This document shows, one piece after another, positions 17,190 through 26,409 of a stretch of 64,000 bases of DNA. The DNA is from Afipia sp049747295 (lineage in GTDB: Bacteria; Pseudomonadota; Alphaproteobacteria; Rhizobiales; Xanthobacteraceae), in contig NZ_JBMHJM010000001.1 in assembly GCF_049747295.1 (NCBI RefSeq), positions 4,526,001 to 4,590,000 of the forward strand. Reading direction: 5' to 3'. Numbering within the stretch: the stretch's first letter is position 1; each line of letters opens with the position of its first letter. The notes beneath the pieces are model-generated. The model was not told the DNA's origin. It ran no database searches and saw only the letters and a list, made by a program, of their open reading frames with translations. The translations under genes were made by a program, and so were the position numbers.

Positions 17190-17902
17190 AGCGCCTCGCG
17201 CCTCTGCCGCTCCGGTCCGAGCCACTTGGCGTCGAGATCTGCATTCATTCGCGCGAAGGCGTCGGCATAGGTGGGACTGCGTAGCGCATAGGTGCGCTTG
17301 ACTGTCGCAAAGGGTGATGAATCGTCGTCACCGAAGTCGAAGCTCCGCGTGATGCTGGTTTGCGGCGGGATGCGGCGATACCGGTTCGTGCTCCAGCTGT
17401 TGCGGAAGCAGGCATAGGCGCCGAGCAGAAACAGCGCAGAGACCCCGAGCAGTGCCACCCCCACTTTGGTCGATAAGGCTTGCGTATGTTTTAACAATTG
17501 CGAGCCGAGCAAAAGGCCGGTCGCCAGCATGCTGTAAGCCGCGAGCGCCTGTTCAGTGACAAACAGGCTTTTCATCTGTTCGCCGAGGGTGGGCGGTTGC
17601 TGTTCGGCGCGGTGCCGTAATGCGCAGGCGCCGCAAAACAGGGGAGTAGCACGCGTGATCCTGACACCGGATGGCGTATCGTCGGTGTGGGTGTAACGAA
17701 ACACCTTCTCGATCGGTAGCTGCTCGGCAGCGGCCGCGCCGCAATGGGGGCAGAGCGCAGGATATTTCAGTTCATCGATCGGGCCCGCAATCGCAACACG
17801 CTGCGCGTGCGACTGCAGGCCTTCATCGCCGGATTGAATCTCGATAATGGCCATGATCAGGGAAAGGGGAATGAATTCCCCCGATGTGTGGCGGCAAATC
17901 AT
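17120..17902 (-). CDS. zinc-ribbon membrane protein, unknown function
   Basis: Up to 260 residues. A treble-clef/ribbon-like part is visible (CPHCG near 55, then CGAC near 95), followed by two adjacent membrane helices (~123-142 and ~147-165: VALLGVSALFLLGAYACF) and a third near the C-terminus (WIAAVICGLAVVISWLL). I do not recognise the family. ATG 17854 is a possible shorter start. Its end overlaps the convergent VirA-like kinase gene, so one of the two 3' ends may be affected by the other's transcription. Confidence 0.6.
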   Translation of the reverse strand: MICRHTSGEFIPLSLIMAIIEIQSGDEGLQSHAQRVAIAGPIDELKYPALCPHCGAAAAEQLPIEKVFRYTHTDDTPSGVRITRATPLFCGACALRHRAEQQPPTLGEQMKSLFVTEQALAAYSMLATGLLLGSQLLKHTQALSTKVGVALLGVSALFLLGAYACFRNSWSTNRYRRIPPQTSITRSFDFGDDDSSPFATVKRTYALRSPTYADAFARMNADLDAKWLGPERQRREALHFWIAAVICGLAVVISWLLQAR

Positions 17903-17977
17903 GACAGCGCTGTTACAGGGCCGGGGTCAGCCATGAATTCGTCGGAAGCTTCAGGCCAGAGAATGCCGGCGATCCGT

Positions 17978-18334
17978 TCAGGTGGAGGGTTTTGATTCGG
18001 CGCTCGTAACGTCGATCAGGGTTTGCCTTAATCGATTAAGGTCTTCTTGAAGCGCGTCTATGCTTTGTTCAATTTGCGGAAGACGTACGACGCCAATGGG
18101 TGGCGGTTCGCCCATAACCCAACGACCCTGTTGCTCACCGGGCTTGCCTTGGTTTTCGGGCTGACCTTGGTTGTGATCTTCGCTTTGCCTTCTAATCTTT
18201 TCCATCTCAGCGATCTGAGTTTGCTCAGCCTGCTTCTGTCGTTTCAGTTGCAGGTTGCCAATGACAACAACGGCAATTGCGATCACAACGATGGCCAACG
18301 GACTGAAAATTGCGATCGTTTGAAGCGTCATCAT
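17978..18334 (-). CDS. small single-pass membrane protein, unknown
   Basis: 118 residues: an N-terminal helix (FSPLAIVVIAIAVVVIGNL, ~10-28), a charged Gln/Glu/Lys-rich stretch that would form a coiled coil or disordered linker (~30-70), and a second helical stretch with IEQSIDALQEDLNRLRQTL. No known domain is recognised. Its ATG overlaps the stop of the preceding 74-residue membrane protein (TCAT, 18331-18334), so the two form a coupled operon. Confidence 0.6.
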   Translation of the reverse strand: MMTLQTIAIFSPLAIVVIAIAVVVIGNLQLKRQKQAEQTQIAEMEKIRRQSEDHNQGQPENQGKPGEQQGRWVMGEPPPIGVVRLPQIEQSIDALQEDLNRLRQTLIDVTSAESKPST

Positions 18335-18555
18335 TCGTATCCGTTGAGGCTTAAGCGTCCAGCCGCGTGTGCCAATGCTCCGGCGACCAAAGACGTGCCG
18401 ATAACAAGGTACACCGTATCGGAGTTGGACGGAACATTGAGCAATAACGCCGCCGATGGCGCGAAAGCACCAACCGACATAACGCCTGTTCCAATGTTGT
18501 TAAGCCAAGTCGCCTGAAGTTTTCGGACTTCGTTCCGTTGCGCTGCTGTACTCAA
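18331..18555 (-). CDS. small membrane protein, unknown
   Basis: 74 residues with two hydrophobic segments (~20-40 GTGVMSVGAFAPSAALLLN and ~47-66 TVYLVIGTSLVAGALAHAAG). It is the first gene of a two-gene operon with the 118-residue membrane protein. No family recognised. The region just upstream is notably AT-rich (TATAAAAATAAG), as expected for a promoter on this strand. Confidence 0.6.
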   Translation of the reverse strand: MSTAAQRNEVRKLQATWLNNIGTGVMSVGAFAPSAALLLNVPSNSDTVYLVIGTSLVAGALAHAAGRLSLNGYE

Positions 18556-18723
18556 TGTAAGTGCCTATAAAAATAAGTGTCAGTGAAAACTAAAAAAGTA
18601 ACGATGTATGGGCGCATAATGCGCGATGATGCCCCAACTGGAACAAAAGTCGAGGAAAAGTTCCACGCGCAGCCCGAGAGCTGCCGCTTTTGGAATGGGA
18701 TGTCAGGAATGCGATCCTATAGA

Positions 18724-18837
18724 TTGGGCCGGTACGGCAGCGCCTCTCGCAAGACATATGTGATGTTGGCGGATCCTCTACCGAGTTACGTGTCCGGTGC
18801 AACCGTTGCTGTCACAGGTGGCCGGCCCATTATCTAA
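18724..18837 (+). pseudogene. 3' remnant of an SDR-family gene
   Basis: The last ~37 codons read LGRYGSAS, a scrambled stretch, then LADPLPSYVSGATVAVTGGRPII and a stop. This is a near-perfect SDR C-terminus, where the canonical form has FLASPLSSYVSGATIAVTGG. Nothing upstream looks like the cofactor or catalytic parts. It is a dead tail fragment, the second SDR remnant in the window and not related to the one at 439-671. Confidence 0.6.
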
Positions 18838-18854
18838 GTCTCTGCATCTGCTTC

Positions 18855-18879
18855 GGAACGTTGCGATCTTTATACCGTT
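18855..18879 (+). promoter_or_regulatory. sigma-EcfG-type promoter
   Basis: GGAAC (18855-18859), 16-base spacer, CGTT (18876-18879). This matches the published alphaproteobacterial general-stress consensus GGAAC-N16/17-CGTT. It lies 47 bases upstream of the start at 18927. Confidence 0.7.
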
Positions 18880-18926
18880 CTCCACATGAACACATCGCCA
18901 GCTGAACATCGCAAGGGAGGCGAGAT

Positions 18927-19124
18927 ATGGGATTGGCGAGCTATGCCATCGTAGAGCATCACGGCACTTGGGTGATCTTGCACGATGGTGAGGCGGAAGG
19001 TGATTTCGAGACCAAGGAGGCTGCATTTGAATCGGCGATGTCAGCGGCGTCTCTTGCCGTCCGGCAAGGACACGAGGTTCACGTGAGCGTGCCGGGTCGC
19101 GAAACAGCACTCGGTTCGCACTAA
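18927..19124 (+). CDS. small hypothetical protein, probable general-stress gene
   Basis: 65 residues of mixed alpha/beta composition (YAIVEHHGTWVILHDGEAEG, then AAFESAMSAASLAVRQGHEVHVSVPG). The pattern resembles the short DUF2188-like proteins common in Bradyrhizobium, but I cannot name a function. An excellent ribosome site (AGGGAGG) precedes the ATG, and a sigma-EcfG promoter lies upstream. It may be co-transcribed with the next small gene. Confidence 0.8.
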   Translation: MGLASYAIVEHHGTWVILHDGEAEGDFETKEAAFESAMSAASLAVRQGHEVHVSVPGRETALGSH

Positions 19125-19172
19125 CCGCTTCCACGAAAGAGACGCACATTGCTTGGCTACGGCTCAGAACGG

Positions 19173-19391
19173 ATGGCCATGCTGTTTGAGGATTCGCTGC
19201 AAATAGCATGGGACTATTTGGAGAGACTTGGGGAGATCGATGAGCCCGCACTCGCGGCGCGCTATCTCTCTGATGCCATTGAGCGACGGTTGCGCTCCGG
19301 CGAAGATCACCGAATCTTGTTGTCAAACCACGCGATCAATGACTACCGGCGGTTCGTTCAGGACAGACGCCGCCACGGCGATCGTTTGTAA
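19173..19391 (+). CDS. small hypothetical protein
   Basis: 72 residues from ATG 19173 (MAMLFEDSLQIAWDYLER), all-helical and charged, ending NDYRRFVQDRRRHGD. Its look matches a family of ~70-residue Bradyrhizobium proteins of unknown function. A TTG at 19149 would add eight residues. It follows the stress gene at 18927 by 48 bases and is probably in the same transcript. Confidence 0.65.
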   Translation: MAMLFEDSLQIAWDYLERLGEIDEPALAARYLSDAIERRLRSGEDHRILLSNHAINDYRRFVQDRRRHGDRL

Positions 19392-19717
19392 ATCACCCAT
19401 GCCGCGATCGATATTCCGATCCAGGTGACCGCAGCGCCGAGGAACACAAGAGGCGCATTGGCCTGCCAAGTCTCAAATGGTTTGATCGAGGTATGTGGAT
19501 GACGCGCAGCATCAGCTCGCTGCGACGTCGCGTGCCGGTTTGATGATGTCTATTAGACGGGTCCGGTGGCCGGTCAGAATCGCATTTGGATTGCGACTCT
19601 CGACCGGCCGACCCTTGCCGCGCGATCCGAGGGACAGGCGGCAAGCCCTCTTATTGTGAGTTGCCTTCAGAGCTGGCCAGACGTCGACGCTATCGCCAAG
19701 CTTCTATGCAAAAGCCA

Positions 19718-19924
19718 CTACAGGTGAGGACGTGTCATTCCCTGTTGACCTTCCAGCTCCGCGGAAGTTAACCAGCCTTGAATTTTCGCGGTGAGTTCGA
19801 GCCGCGTCAAACGCTGCAGCATGGCATCGCGAGCCCGTCCATGAGGCAGGCGTTCGGCCTCGGCACGCAACTGCTCGGCTTCGCGACAAAGCTGAATTTG
19901 ATATGCATCTTGGATCTTTGACAT
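19718..19924 (-). CDS. small hypothetical protein
   Basis: 68 residues, strongly helical with heptad-like spacing (IQLCREAEQLRAEAERLPHG, then MLQRLTRLELTAKIQGWL). No membrane segment and no known domain; the style is that of short conserved Bradyrhizobium proteins. Nothing else credible lies in 19392-19717 or in the ~350 bases upstream to 20275. A possible membrane-protein relic on the minus strand near 19354-19500 lacks a start codon. Confidence 0.6.
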   Translation of the reverse strand: MSKIQDAYQIQLCREAEQLRAEAERLPHGRARDAMLQRLTRLELTAKIQGWLTSAELEGQQGMTRPHL

Positions 19925-20275
19925 GGGTCCGCTCCGTCCCTCTTAGGCGGGCGGGATCGTCAACCTGACTGTCGCCACGGACTCGCTCAGACCGATCTCG
20001 CAACGAGCTCATTATACGCTGACCATGTCGCAGAACTCACATTACATTTTGGGACATTTTGTCGGAGGGAGACAAAGAGAGGTCGCGAAGATCAACTTTG
20101 GATGGTTCTGCCTCCGAAGCGGGGCGGAGAGCCGATCCGCTGCCGGGCAGTTATTTAGTTTCACCGGTGGAACCAGAGGCGCAATGTCGTTGTTTCATCT
20201 AATGGTGTGTCGTCGGGGGACCAGTCACTCGGCAAATGCCCAGCCTTCCAGCCCTTACACCGGCATCGGGTTATT

Positions 20276-22792
20276 ATGAGCGTGGTCGCGACGGATGATC
20301 TGACTGAAATCTTCCCGGGCGACAGCATCATGGCGCGTCTGATGCGTCAGTGGGATTGGAACCAGATCAAGCTGGGCGATCCGCGGCAATGGCCGGACGG
20401 ACTCAAGATTCCGCTTCGGATGCTGCTGACATCCCGCTTCGAGATGTGGCTCGGGTGGGGGCCGGACCTGCTCTTTTTTTATAATGACGCGTACATTCCG
20501 ACGCTGGGGCTCAAGCATCCGTCTATGCTGGGCAAACCGTTCCGCGAAGTCTGGGCCGAAGTCTATGCCGAGGTCGCAGGCCAAGTAGAGCGTGTGCGCG
20601 CCGGCGAAGCGACCTGGAATAAGGCGCTGCTGCTGCTGCTCGAGCGCAGCGGGTATCCCGAAGAAACCTATCACAGCTTCTCTTACAGCCCGCTTTACGG
20701 ACAAGGGCCGTCGGTCGAGGGCATGCTGTGCGTCGTCAGCGAGGAGACCGAGCGTATCATCAGCGAGCGCAGGATCGACATGCTGCGGCATCTTGGTTCG
20801 GAATTGGTGGGCGCTTCAGATCAACATGCGGTGCGCCAGGCGGTGTGTTCTGTCCTTGGCGCCAACCGGCGGGACTTTCCATTTGCACTGCTCTATCTCG
20901 GCAATGAAGGTCACGCCTGTACGGCGGATGCCGGGTCGCTCCTGAATGAACCCTGGCCGTTGCAGGATCGCCAAGTCCTCAAAAATGGACGGGTCATTCA
21001 ACTGCGCGAAGGACCAGCCTATCCAGTCGGTGAATGGCGGCGGCCGCCTGTCGAGGCAATCATGGTGCCTGTCCCTGGGGCACACGGCCACGATGCATTC
21101 GGCACGCTCATTCTTGGGCTCAATCCCCATCGTCGTCATGACCCGAATGTGATGGACATTGCGCGCCTTGTCGCGGGACAGGTCAGCGGCGCCATGGCCA
21201 ATGTCGGCGCTCTGCAATCGGAGCGGCGGCGCGCTGACCGGATATGGAGCCACGCCCGCGACCTCATGGTGGTGGTTGGGGCCGACGGGATCTATCGTTC
21301 CGTCAGTCCGGCGTGGACGCGTATTCTGGGCCATCCCCTCGAAGACGTGATTGGTCATTCGTTCCGAGAGTTCGTTCTCCCGGACGATATCCTATCCACC
21401 GCGGATGGATTGCAGCAGGCTGCCACCGAGACCGATCTCACCGGATTCGAAAATCGTCTGCGGACCGCGGACGGCAGTTTTCGCTGGATTTCCTGGCACA
21501 CGGCGATGGAAGAGGGGCTGGTCTTTGGTTACGGCCGGGACATCACTGAACAGAAAGCCAACGAAGCCGCGCTGATGGCGGCGGAAGACGCGCTTCGTCA
21601 GGCGCAAAAGATGGAAGCGGTCGGTCAGTTGACCGGCGGCATTGCGCATGACTTCAACAATCTGCTCACCGGCATCATTGGGTCGCTGGATTTGATGCAG
21701 CGGAGGCTCCCGCGCGAGGGCGGTTCCGATTTGCGACGCCTCGTGTCTGTCGCGACAGCCTCCGCCAATCGTGCTGCCGCGCTGACACAGCGACTGCTGG
21801 CGTTTTCACGACGGCAATCCCTCGATCCAAAATCCATCGATGCCAATGAGCTCGTGCATGGCATGGAAGATCTTATTCGCAGGTCCATCGGCGAAGCGAT
21901 CGATCTCAAGATCGTCACCCGTTCGGATCTGTGGCCGACCAAATGCGATCCAAATCAGCTGGAAAGCGCCATTCTCAACCTGGCGATCAATTCGCGTGAC
22001 GCCATGCCGAATGGCGGTCAGCTCGTGATCGAAACCGGACATGCGTGGATCGATCGCCATCACGTCAAACACTATCACGGCGCGGCTTACGGCGATTATG
22101 TCGTCATCTCCGTCATTGATACGGGCCACGGCATGTCCCAGGAGATCGCGTCCAAGGCCTTCGATCCGTTCTTCACGACCAAGCCGATCGGGCAGGGAAC
22201 GGGACTTGGTCTGTCGATGATTTACGGTTTCGCGCAGCAGTCGAACGGCTTCGCCGAAATCGAGAGCAAGGAAGGACAGGGGACCACTGTCCGGATCTTT
22301 CTTCCACGCAATGAGGAAGTCCACCAGCTCGAGGTTTACGCGGATGTTGAGCGATCTGATGGCCGATCACACGGCGAGGAAATCGTACTGGTGGTGGAGG
22401 ATGAAGCTGCGGTGCGCGCCTTCGTGATCGATGTGCTGCAGGAGGTGGGTTATCGTACGCTTGAAGCCGCCAATGGCGCGAGCGGGCTTCAACTTCTTGA
22501 GTCAAACATCCACGATATCGATTTGCTTCTGACGGATGTGGGCCTTCCAGGCGGGCTCAACGGACGGCAACTCGCCGACGCCGGGCGCGTGCTGCGGCCG
22601 GATTTGAAAGTGCTGTTTATGACCGGTTACGCCTTCAACGCAGCCGTTGGTAACGGCTACCTCGAACCGGGGATGGCGATCATCACCAAGCCGTTTGCGG
22701 CCGACAAGCTCGCGGGCCACGTCGAGAACATCATCAAGAGGAAACTTGTCGCGCCTGCGACACAAGCTGAGAGCCGCTTGCCTGGGCCCTAG
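20276..22792 (+). CDS. PAS/GAF hybrid histidine kinase
   Basis: 838 residues, no membrane segment, so a cytosolic sensor. An N-terminal PAS-like domain (~35-150, with MWLGWGPDLLFFYNDAY) is followed by a GAF-like domain (~170-320), a second PAS (~330-445), HisKA with GGIAHDFNN (His458), HATPase (NLAINSRDAM, DTGHGMSQ, GTGLGLSMIYGF) and a complete receiver with LLLTDVGLPGG (Asp754) and a TKPF Lys. Phosphate can therefore move internally to the receiver, but no DNA-binding output is encoded next to it. The frame extends upstream to 20207; ATG 20276 fits the start of the PAS homology better. Confidence 0.88.
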   Translation: MSVVATDDLTEIFPGDSIMARLMRQWDWNQIKLGDPRQWPDGLKIPLRMLLTSRFEMWLGWGPDLLFFYNDAYIPTLGLKHPSMLGKPFREVWAEVYAEVAGQVERVRAGEATWNKALLLLLERSGYPEETYHSFSYSPLYGQGPSVEGMLCVVSEETERIISERRIDMLRHLGSELVGASDQHAVRQAVCSVLGANRRDFPFALLYLGNEGHACTADAGSLLNEPWPLQDRQVLKNGRVIQLREGPAYPVGEWRRPPVEAIMVPVPGAHGHDAFGTLILGLNPHRRHDPNVMDIARLVAGQVSGAMANVGALQSERRRADRIWSHARDLMVVVGADGIYRSVSPAWTRILGHPLEDVIGHSFREFVLPDDILSTADGLQQAATETDLTGFENRLRTADGSFRWISWHTAMEEGLVFGYGRDITEQKANEAALMAAEDALRQAQKMEAVGQLTGGIAHDFNNLLTGIIGSLDLMQRRLPREGGSDLRRLVSVATASANRAAALTQRLLAFSRRQSLDPKSIDANELVHGMEDLIRRSIGEAIDLKIVTRSDLWPTKCDPNQLESAILNLAINSRDAMPNGGQLVIETGHAWIDRHHVKHYHGAAYGDYVVISVIDTGHGMSQEIASKAFDPFFTTKPIGQGTGLGLSMIYGFAQQSNGFAEIESKEGQGTTVRIFLPRNEEVHQLEVYADVERSDGRSHGEEIVLVVEDEAAVRAFVIDVLQEVGYRTLEAANGASGLQLLESNIHDIDLLLTDVGLPGGLNGRQLADAGRVLRPDLKVLFMTGYAFNAAVGNGYLEPGMAIITKPFAADKLAGHVENIIKRKLVAPATQAESRLPGP

Positions 22793-22951
22793 CAGCGCGG
22801 AAGAGCTTTATCGCCGATCGCTGCATGAGGATCCCGCATCGCGGTGCATCCAAGGGTGTTCGCTGCCACAATTCCAGCGAACGTTCGGGAACATGACAAC
22901 CATCCCGCGATTAACGCATCGAGTGTGCAGCAGAATTCGGGAGGAAGTTCC

Positions 22952-23026
22952 ATGAACGGCATTATCTATCTCATTGGTCTGATCGTCGTCATCATGGCGA
23001 TCCTGTCATTCCTGGGGCTGCGCTGA
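22952..23026 (+). CDS. 24-residue membrane peptide
   Basis: MNGIIYLIGLIVVIMAILSF followed by LGLR, a single hydrophobic helix with a short charged end. The ribosome site is very strong (GGGAGGAAG, 7 bases before ATG). Its stop overlaps the start of the following membrane-protein gene (TGATG, 23024-23028), which argues for translational coupling. Tiny proteins of this style occur before the same larger gene in related rhizobia as I recall them. The function is unknown; it may be a subunit or stabiliser of the downstream protein. Confidence 0.7.
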   Translation: MNGIIYLIGLIVVIMAILSFLGLR

Positions 23027-23901
23027 TGACGATCCCCGCGGACGTGGACGTGATCGTTGCGTCGGATGAGATCGACGCACCGTCATCATATGTAAGCTGG
23101 ACGCCGGTCGTTATCGGTGCGCTGGTGGCCACGGCGCTTTCGTCGATCATGTTGGCCTTTGCCATCAGCGTTGGCCTCGGCGTCTCATCCGCCGCGCCGA
23201 CGTGGCGAGATACGTCGGCGTCACTGGCGCTGTTATCAGGGCTTTACCTCATCATCCAGGCAGTGATCAGTTTCGGTGTCGGCGGCTATATCGCAGGCCG
23301 GGTCCGCACCGGCGTCGTCTCAACGCTCGATCCGGACGTCACGGAGCGCCGTGATGGCTTGCACGGGTTAGCGGCCTGGGCGCTTGCGGTTGTGTTGGGA
23401 ACAGCACTTGCTGCACTGGTAGGCAGCGCGGTGTTGCCTCGTTCAAATGCGGCTCCTGTGACGCTGTCAAGGACGAGCGCAGCCGAGACACTGCTGAGCC
23501 TTGACCTCGACCGGATGTTCAGGCCGGCACGTCGCCCGGCCAATGTGGATATGACGGAAGCACGAGCGGAGGCCGGTCGCATCCTTCTGACAACATCGAG
23601 CCACGTTGGAATGACGGCGGAGGATCGGGCGTATCTGATCCAGCTCGTGACAAATACCACTGGTCTGGCCGGTCCGGATGCAGAACGACGCGCCGATACC
23701 GCGATCGTCAACGCAAAAACAGCCATCGCGCGATCGCGACGCAGCGGGGTCATCGTGGCGTTCTCTGTCGCGACCGCGCTGTTGATCGGAGCGGCAGTTG
23801 CCTGGGCTGCGGCGGGTATCGGAGGCCGTCACCGCGACGGTGAGCCGCTGCCGGACTGGATGAATTCGGGAATGACGGCGAGAAAGCGCGGAATGCCGTA
23901 A
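23026..23901 (+). CDS. multi-pass membrane protein, unknown (often labelled PhnA-like)
   Basis: 291 residues with four evident helices: ~26-52 (TPVVIGALVATALSSIMLAFAISVGLGV), ~66-92 with a glycine-rich motif FGVGGYIAGR, ~112-136, and ~240-262 (GVIVAFSVATALLIGAAVAWAAAGIGG). The region between helices 3 and 4 is soluble and helical. The FGVGGY..GR motif is typical of a rhizobial family whose function is not known; the PhnA label is not supported by sequence features here. It is coupled to the 24-residue peptide upstream. Confidence 0.75.
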   Translation: MTIPADVDVIVASDEIDAPSSYVSWTPVVIGALVATALSSIMLAFAISVGLGVSSAAPTWRDTSASLALLSGLYLIIQAVISFGVGGYIAGRVRTGVVSTLDPDVTERRDGLHGLAAWALAVVLGTALAALVGSAVLPRSNAAPVTLSRTSAAETLLSLDLDRMFRPARRPANVDMTEARAEAGRILLTTSSHVGMTAEDRAYLIQLVTNTTGLAGPDAERRADTAIVNAKTAIARSRRSGVIVAFSVATALLIGAAVAWAAAGIGGRHRDGEPLPDWMNSGMTARKRGMP

Positions 23902-23943
23902 GTGGACGCTTGCAGGTGTAACGCGCCCCGTTCCACGACGCCG

Positions 23944-26409
23944 TCACGTCGCCATCGCGTGACCATGTCGCGCGGTGGCGATGGCTTTACGCAGCACGCG
24001 GGAGAGGCCGTCGACGGAATACGGTTTGTGCACCAGATCGAAGCCGTGATGGGCATTTTCTGACAGCACGTTGCTGAAGCCGCTGGTGAGTACGATGGGC
24101 AGGCCCGGAAAATTCTCGCGCACGAACGTGCCGAACTCGATCCCATTCATGCCTGGCATCACGATATCGGAAAACACTACGTCGAATGCGAACTCGTCTT
24201 CCGAAATCATGGTCAGCGCCTGCTGCGCGGTGGTGACCCACTCGACCTTGTAGCCGAGGTCCTGAAGCATCTCGCGGGTGAAGCCGCCGATGCCTTCGTT
24301 GTCTTCCACAATCAGCACGCGATGTCCCTTGCCGGAGACGGGCCTGATCGCCGCGCTGTTCAATGTGTCATCGCTCACCACAGGACTTTCAGGCAGGTAG
24401 ATCGTGAAGGTGGAGCCGGCACCGATGACGCTGTCGACCATGACTTCGCCGCCGGATTGTTGCGCGAAGCCTAGCGCTTGACTGAGACCCAGCCCCGTGC
24501 CGCGGCCGACTTCCTTGGTGGTGAAGAATGGCTCGAAGATGGTATCGAGATGATCCGCAGGAATGCCGACACCGGTATCGGTGACCGAGACGGTGATGAA
24601 GTCACCGGTGCGCATCCCGCGATCGCGGCTCGGCGGAATCTGAGTGGCGATGCCAACCGTGATGGTCAGGCGGCCATCGCCTTTCATTGCGTCGCGCGCG
24701 TTCACCGCGAGGTTGATGATCGCGGTCTCGAATTGAGCGACGTCGGCGAAGGCGAACAGCGATTGATCGGAATTGGTGACGTCGACCCGCACGGACTTTC
24801 CGACCAGGGGGCGGAGCAGCTGAACGATGGAATTGACAGTGGCGTTCACATTGAACGACTCGGGCTTGAGCGCCTGCCGCCGGGCAAAGGCCAGCAGTTG
24901 CTTGGTCAGCTTGGAAGCCCGATCCACCGTTTCGGAAATGGCATCGACGTAACGATTGCGCCGCTCGTCTGGCAGATCGCGCCGCCGCAGAAAGTCGGTG
25001 GCGGATCGAATGATCGTGAGGAGATTATTGAAGTCGTGCGCGACGCCACCGGTGAGTTGGCCGATCGCCTCCATCTTCTGCGACTGGCGCAGTGCTTCTT
25101 CGCTGCGCCGTCTCTCGGTGATATCGACAGCCTCGGCAATTGCGGCAGTCACCGCTCCGTATTTGTCGACCACCGGACGCAGCGTGAGATCGAACGTGCG
25201 TTTGCCGATGGGGAGCTGTGTTTCCATCTCTGCACGGACATTGCTACCGGTAATCGCGTTCTGAAACGCGGTGCTGATCGTCTCCGGCGCGCCCGACGTC
25301 TCGGTGAACCATGGCGTCTCCCAGAGAAGCCGACCGAGGACATCGTCGATCGTAGCCCCTAAGCCGGAGAGGGCGGTAGTGTTGGCATAAAGCACCTCGC
25401 CGTCGAGGTTGAGCAATGCCTTGTACTGATGGCTGGTCTCGAAGATCGCGCGCATCTGTGCTTCGCGCGATTCGATTTCCGATGTGCGCTCGCTGATGCG
25501 CTGTTCGAGCGTATTGTTGATCGTACGCAGGTGGATCTCGGCTTCCTTGGCCGCGGTAATGTCATGCGCAACACCGATATAGCCCGCGTGCTGGCCACTG
25601 GCATCCCATCGCGGTTGCGACTCGGATCGCAGCCAGCGCCAGTCGCCGCCCGCACTGCGGTAGCGTGCTTCCAGCACGAAAGGCTCAAGCGAGGATTCAC
25701 CCGCGATCTGTTCCTTCAAGATTCTCGGCAGGTCGTCGGGATGCAGCACCTTGCGCCAGTCGAATACCAGTGCCTCCTCATAAGGTAGGCCAAGGAAATC
25801 GAGATAGGCGCGATTGGCGAAGGAGCGGGTGCGATCGAGCTTCGTCACCCAGATCGGCACCGGCGCGCTGTCGGCGATGAGGCGAAAGCGCTCTTCGCTT
25901 TCTCGAAGCGCTCGTTCGGCTAGCTTGCGTTCGGTCACGTCGGTGTGGGCGCCGATCAGCCGGGTGGCGCGGCCGTCGGCATCGCGTTCGATTTTCGCGA
26001 TCACGCTGATCCAGCGCGTTTCGCCGTCGCTGGGGCGGATGATCCGGTATTCCTGCGCGAAATCTTCGGACGTGCCTGCCAGCGCGTTCTCAAAATGCGA
26101 GAGGGCTCCCGCGCGATCTTCAGGATGGACGCGATTGACCCAGTCTTGGTGGGATTCGTTCGCTGCATCCGGCGGCAGGCCGTGGATCATGAGATATTCG
26201 GGAGAGCGCCGATTGCGGTAGCCGTCGGTGAGATCGACCTCGACGCCGCCGACGCCTGCGATCCGCTGCACAAGCGCCAGCTCAGTCTCGCGCCGCTTGA
26301 GGAGAATTTCTCGGTTGGACTGGGGAGCGGAAGGGGCTGAAAGGTCGTTCGGCACTAAGGTCATTTCGGCACTGCGGCGGCTTCTGACTTGCGATGAAGA
26401 AGTGTGCAC
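23944..26409 (-). CDS. multi-PAS hybrid histidine kinase
   Basis: About 821 residues, soluble. Three PAS/PAC units are visible: ~45-155 ending IGAHTDVTERK, ~165-290 ending GVAHDITAAKEAE, and ~315-425 ending EAVDITERRRSE. A coiled segment, HisKA with GGVAHDFNN, HATPase (NLAVNARDAM, DTGVGIPADHL, GTGLGLSQALGF) and a C-terminal receiver (VLIVEDNEGIGG, VVFSDIVMPGMNG, VHKPY) follow. It resembles the kinase at 20276 from the HisKA onward, so the two may be paralogues. Start uncertain: the frame opens with GTG 26409, and ATG 26364 would drop 15 residues. No cognate regulator is adjacent. Confidence 0.85.
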   Translation of the reverse strand: MHTSSSQVRSRRSAEMTLVPNDLSAPSAPQSNREILLKRRETELALVQRIAGVGGVEVDLTDGYRNRRSPEYLMIHGLPPDAANESHQDWVNRVHPEDRAGALSHFENALAGTSEDFAQEYRIIRPSDGETRWISVIAKIERDADGRATRLIGAHTDVTERKLAERALRESEERFRLIADSAPVPIWVTKLDRTRSFANRAYLDFLGLPYEEALVFDWRKVLHPDDLPRILKEQIAGESSLEPFVLEARYRSAGGDWRWLRSESQPRWDASGQHAGYIGVAHDITAAKEAEIHLRTINNTLEQRISERTSEIESREAQMRAIFETSHQYKALLNLDGEVLYANTTALSGLGATIDDVLGRLLWETPWFTETSGAPETISTAFQNAITGSNVRAEMETQLPIGKRTFDLTLRPVVDKYGAVTAAIAEAVDITERRRSEEALRQSQKMEAIGQLTGGVAHDFNNLLTIIRSATDFLRRRDLPDERRNRYVDAISETVDRASKLTKQLLAFARRQALKPESFNVNATVNSIVQLLRPLVGKSVRVDVTNSDQSLFAFADVAQFETAIINLAVNARDAMKGDGRLTITVGIATQIPPSRDRGMRTGDFITVSVTDTGVGIPADHLDTIFEPFFTTKEVGRGTGLGLSQALGFAQQSGGEVMVDSVIGAGSTFTIYLPESPVVSDDTLNSAAIRPVSGKGHRVLIVEDNEGIGGFTREMLQDLGYKVEWVTTAQQALTMISEDEFAFDVVFSDIVMPGMNGIEFGTFVRENFPGLPIVLTSGFSNVLSENAHHGFDLVHKPYSVDGLSRVLRKAIATARHGHAMAT

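Noticed and set aside
19354..19500. Minus-strand membrane-like peptide (LVFLGAAVTWIGISIAAWVIY)
   Set aside because: No usable start codon; an in-frame stop precedes it closely. Perhaps a relic.
20166..20195. GGAAC-N14-CGTT before the kinase at 20276
   Set aside because: The 14-base spacer is outside the 16-17 accepted for sigma-EcfG promoters.
22886..22912. GGAAC with CGAT 15 bases later before the 24-residue peptide
   Set aside because: Spacer and -10 box both deviate.
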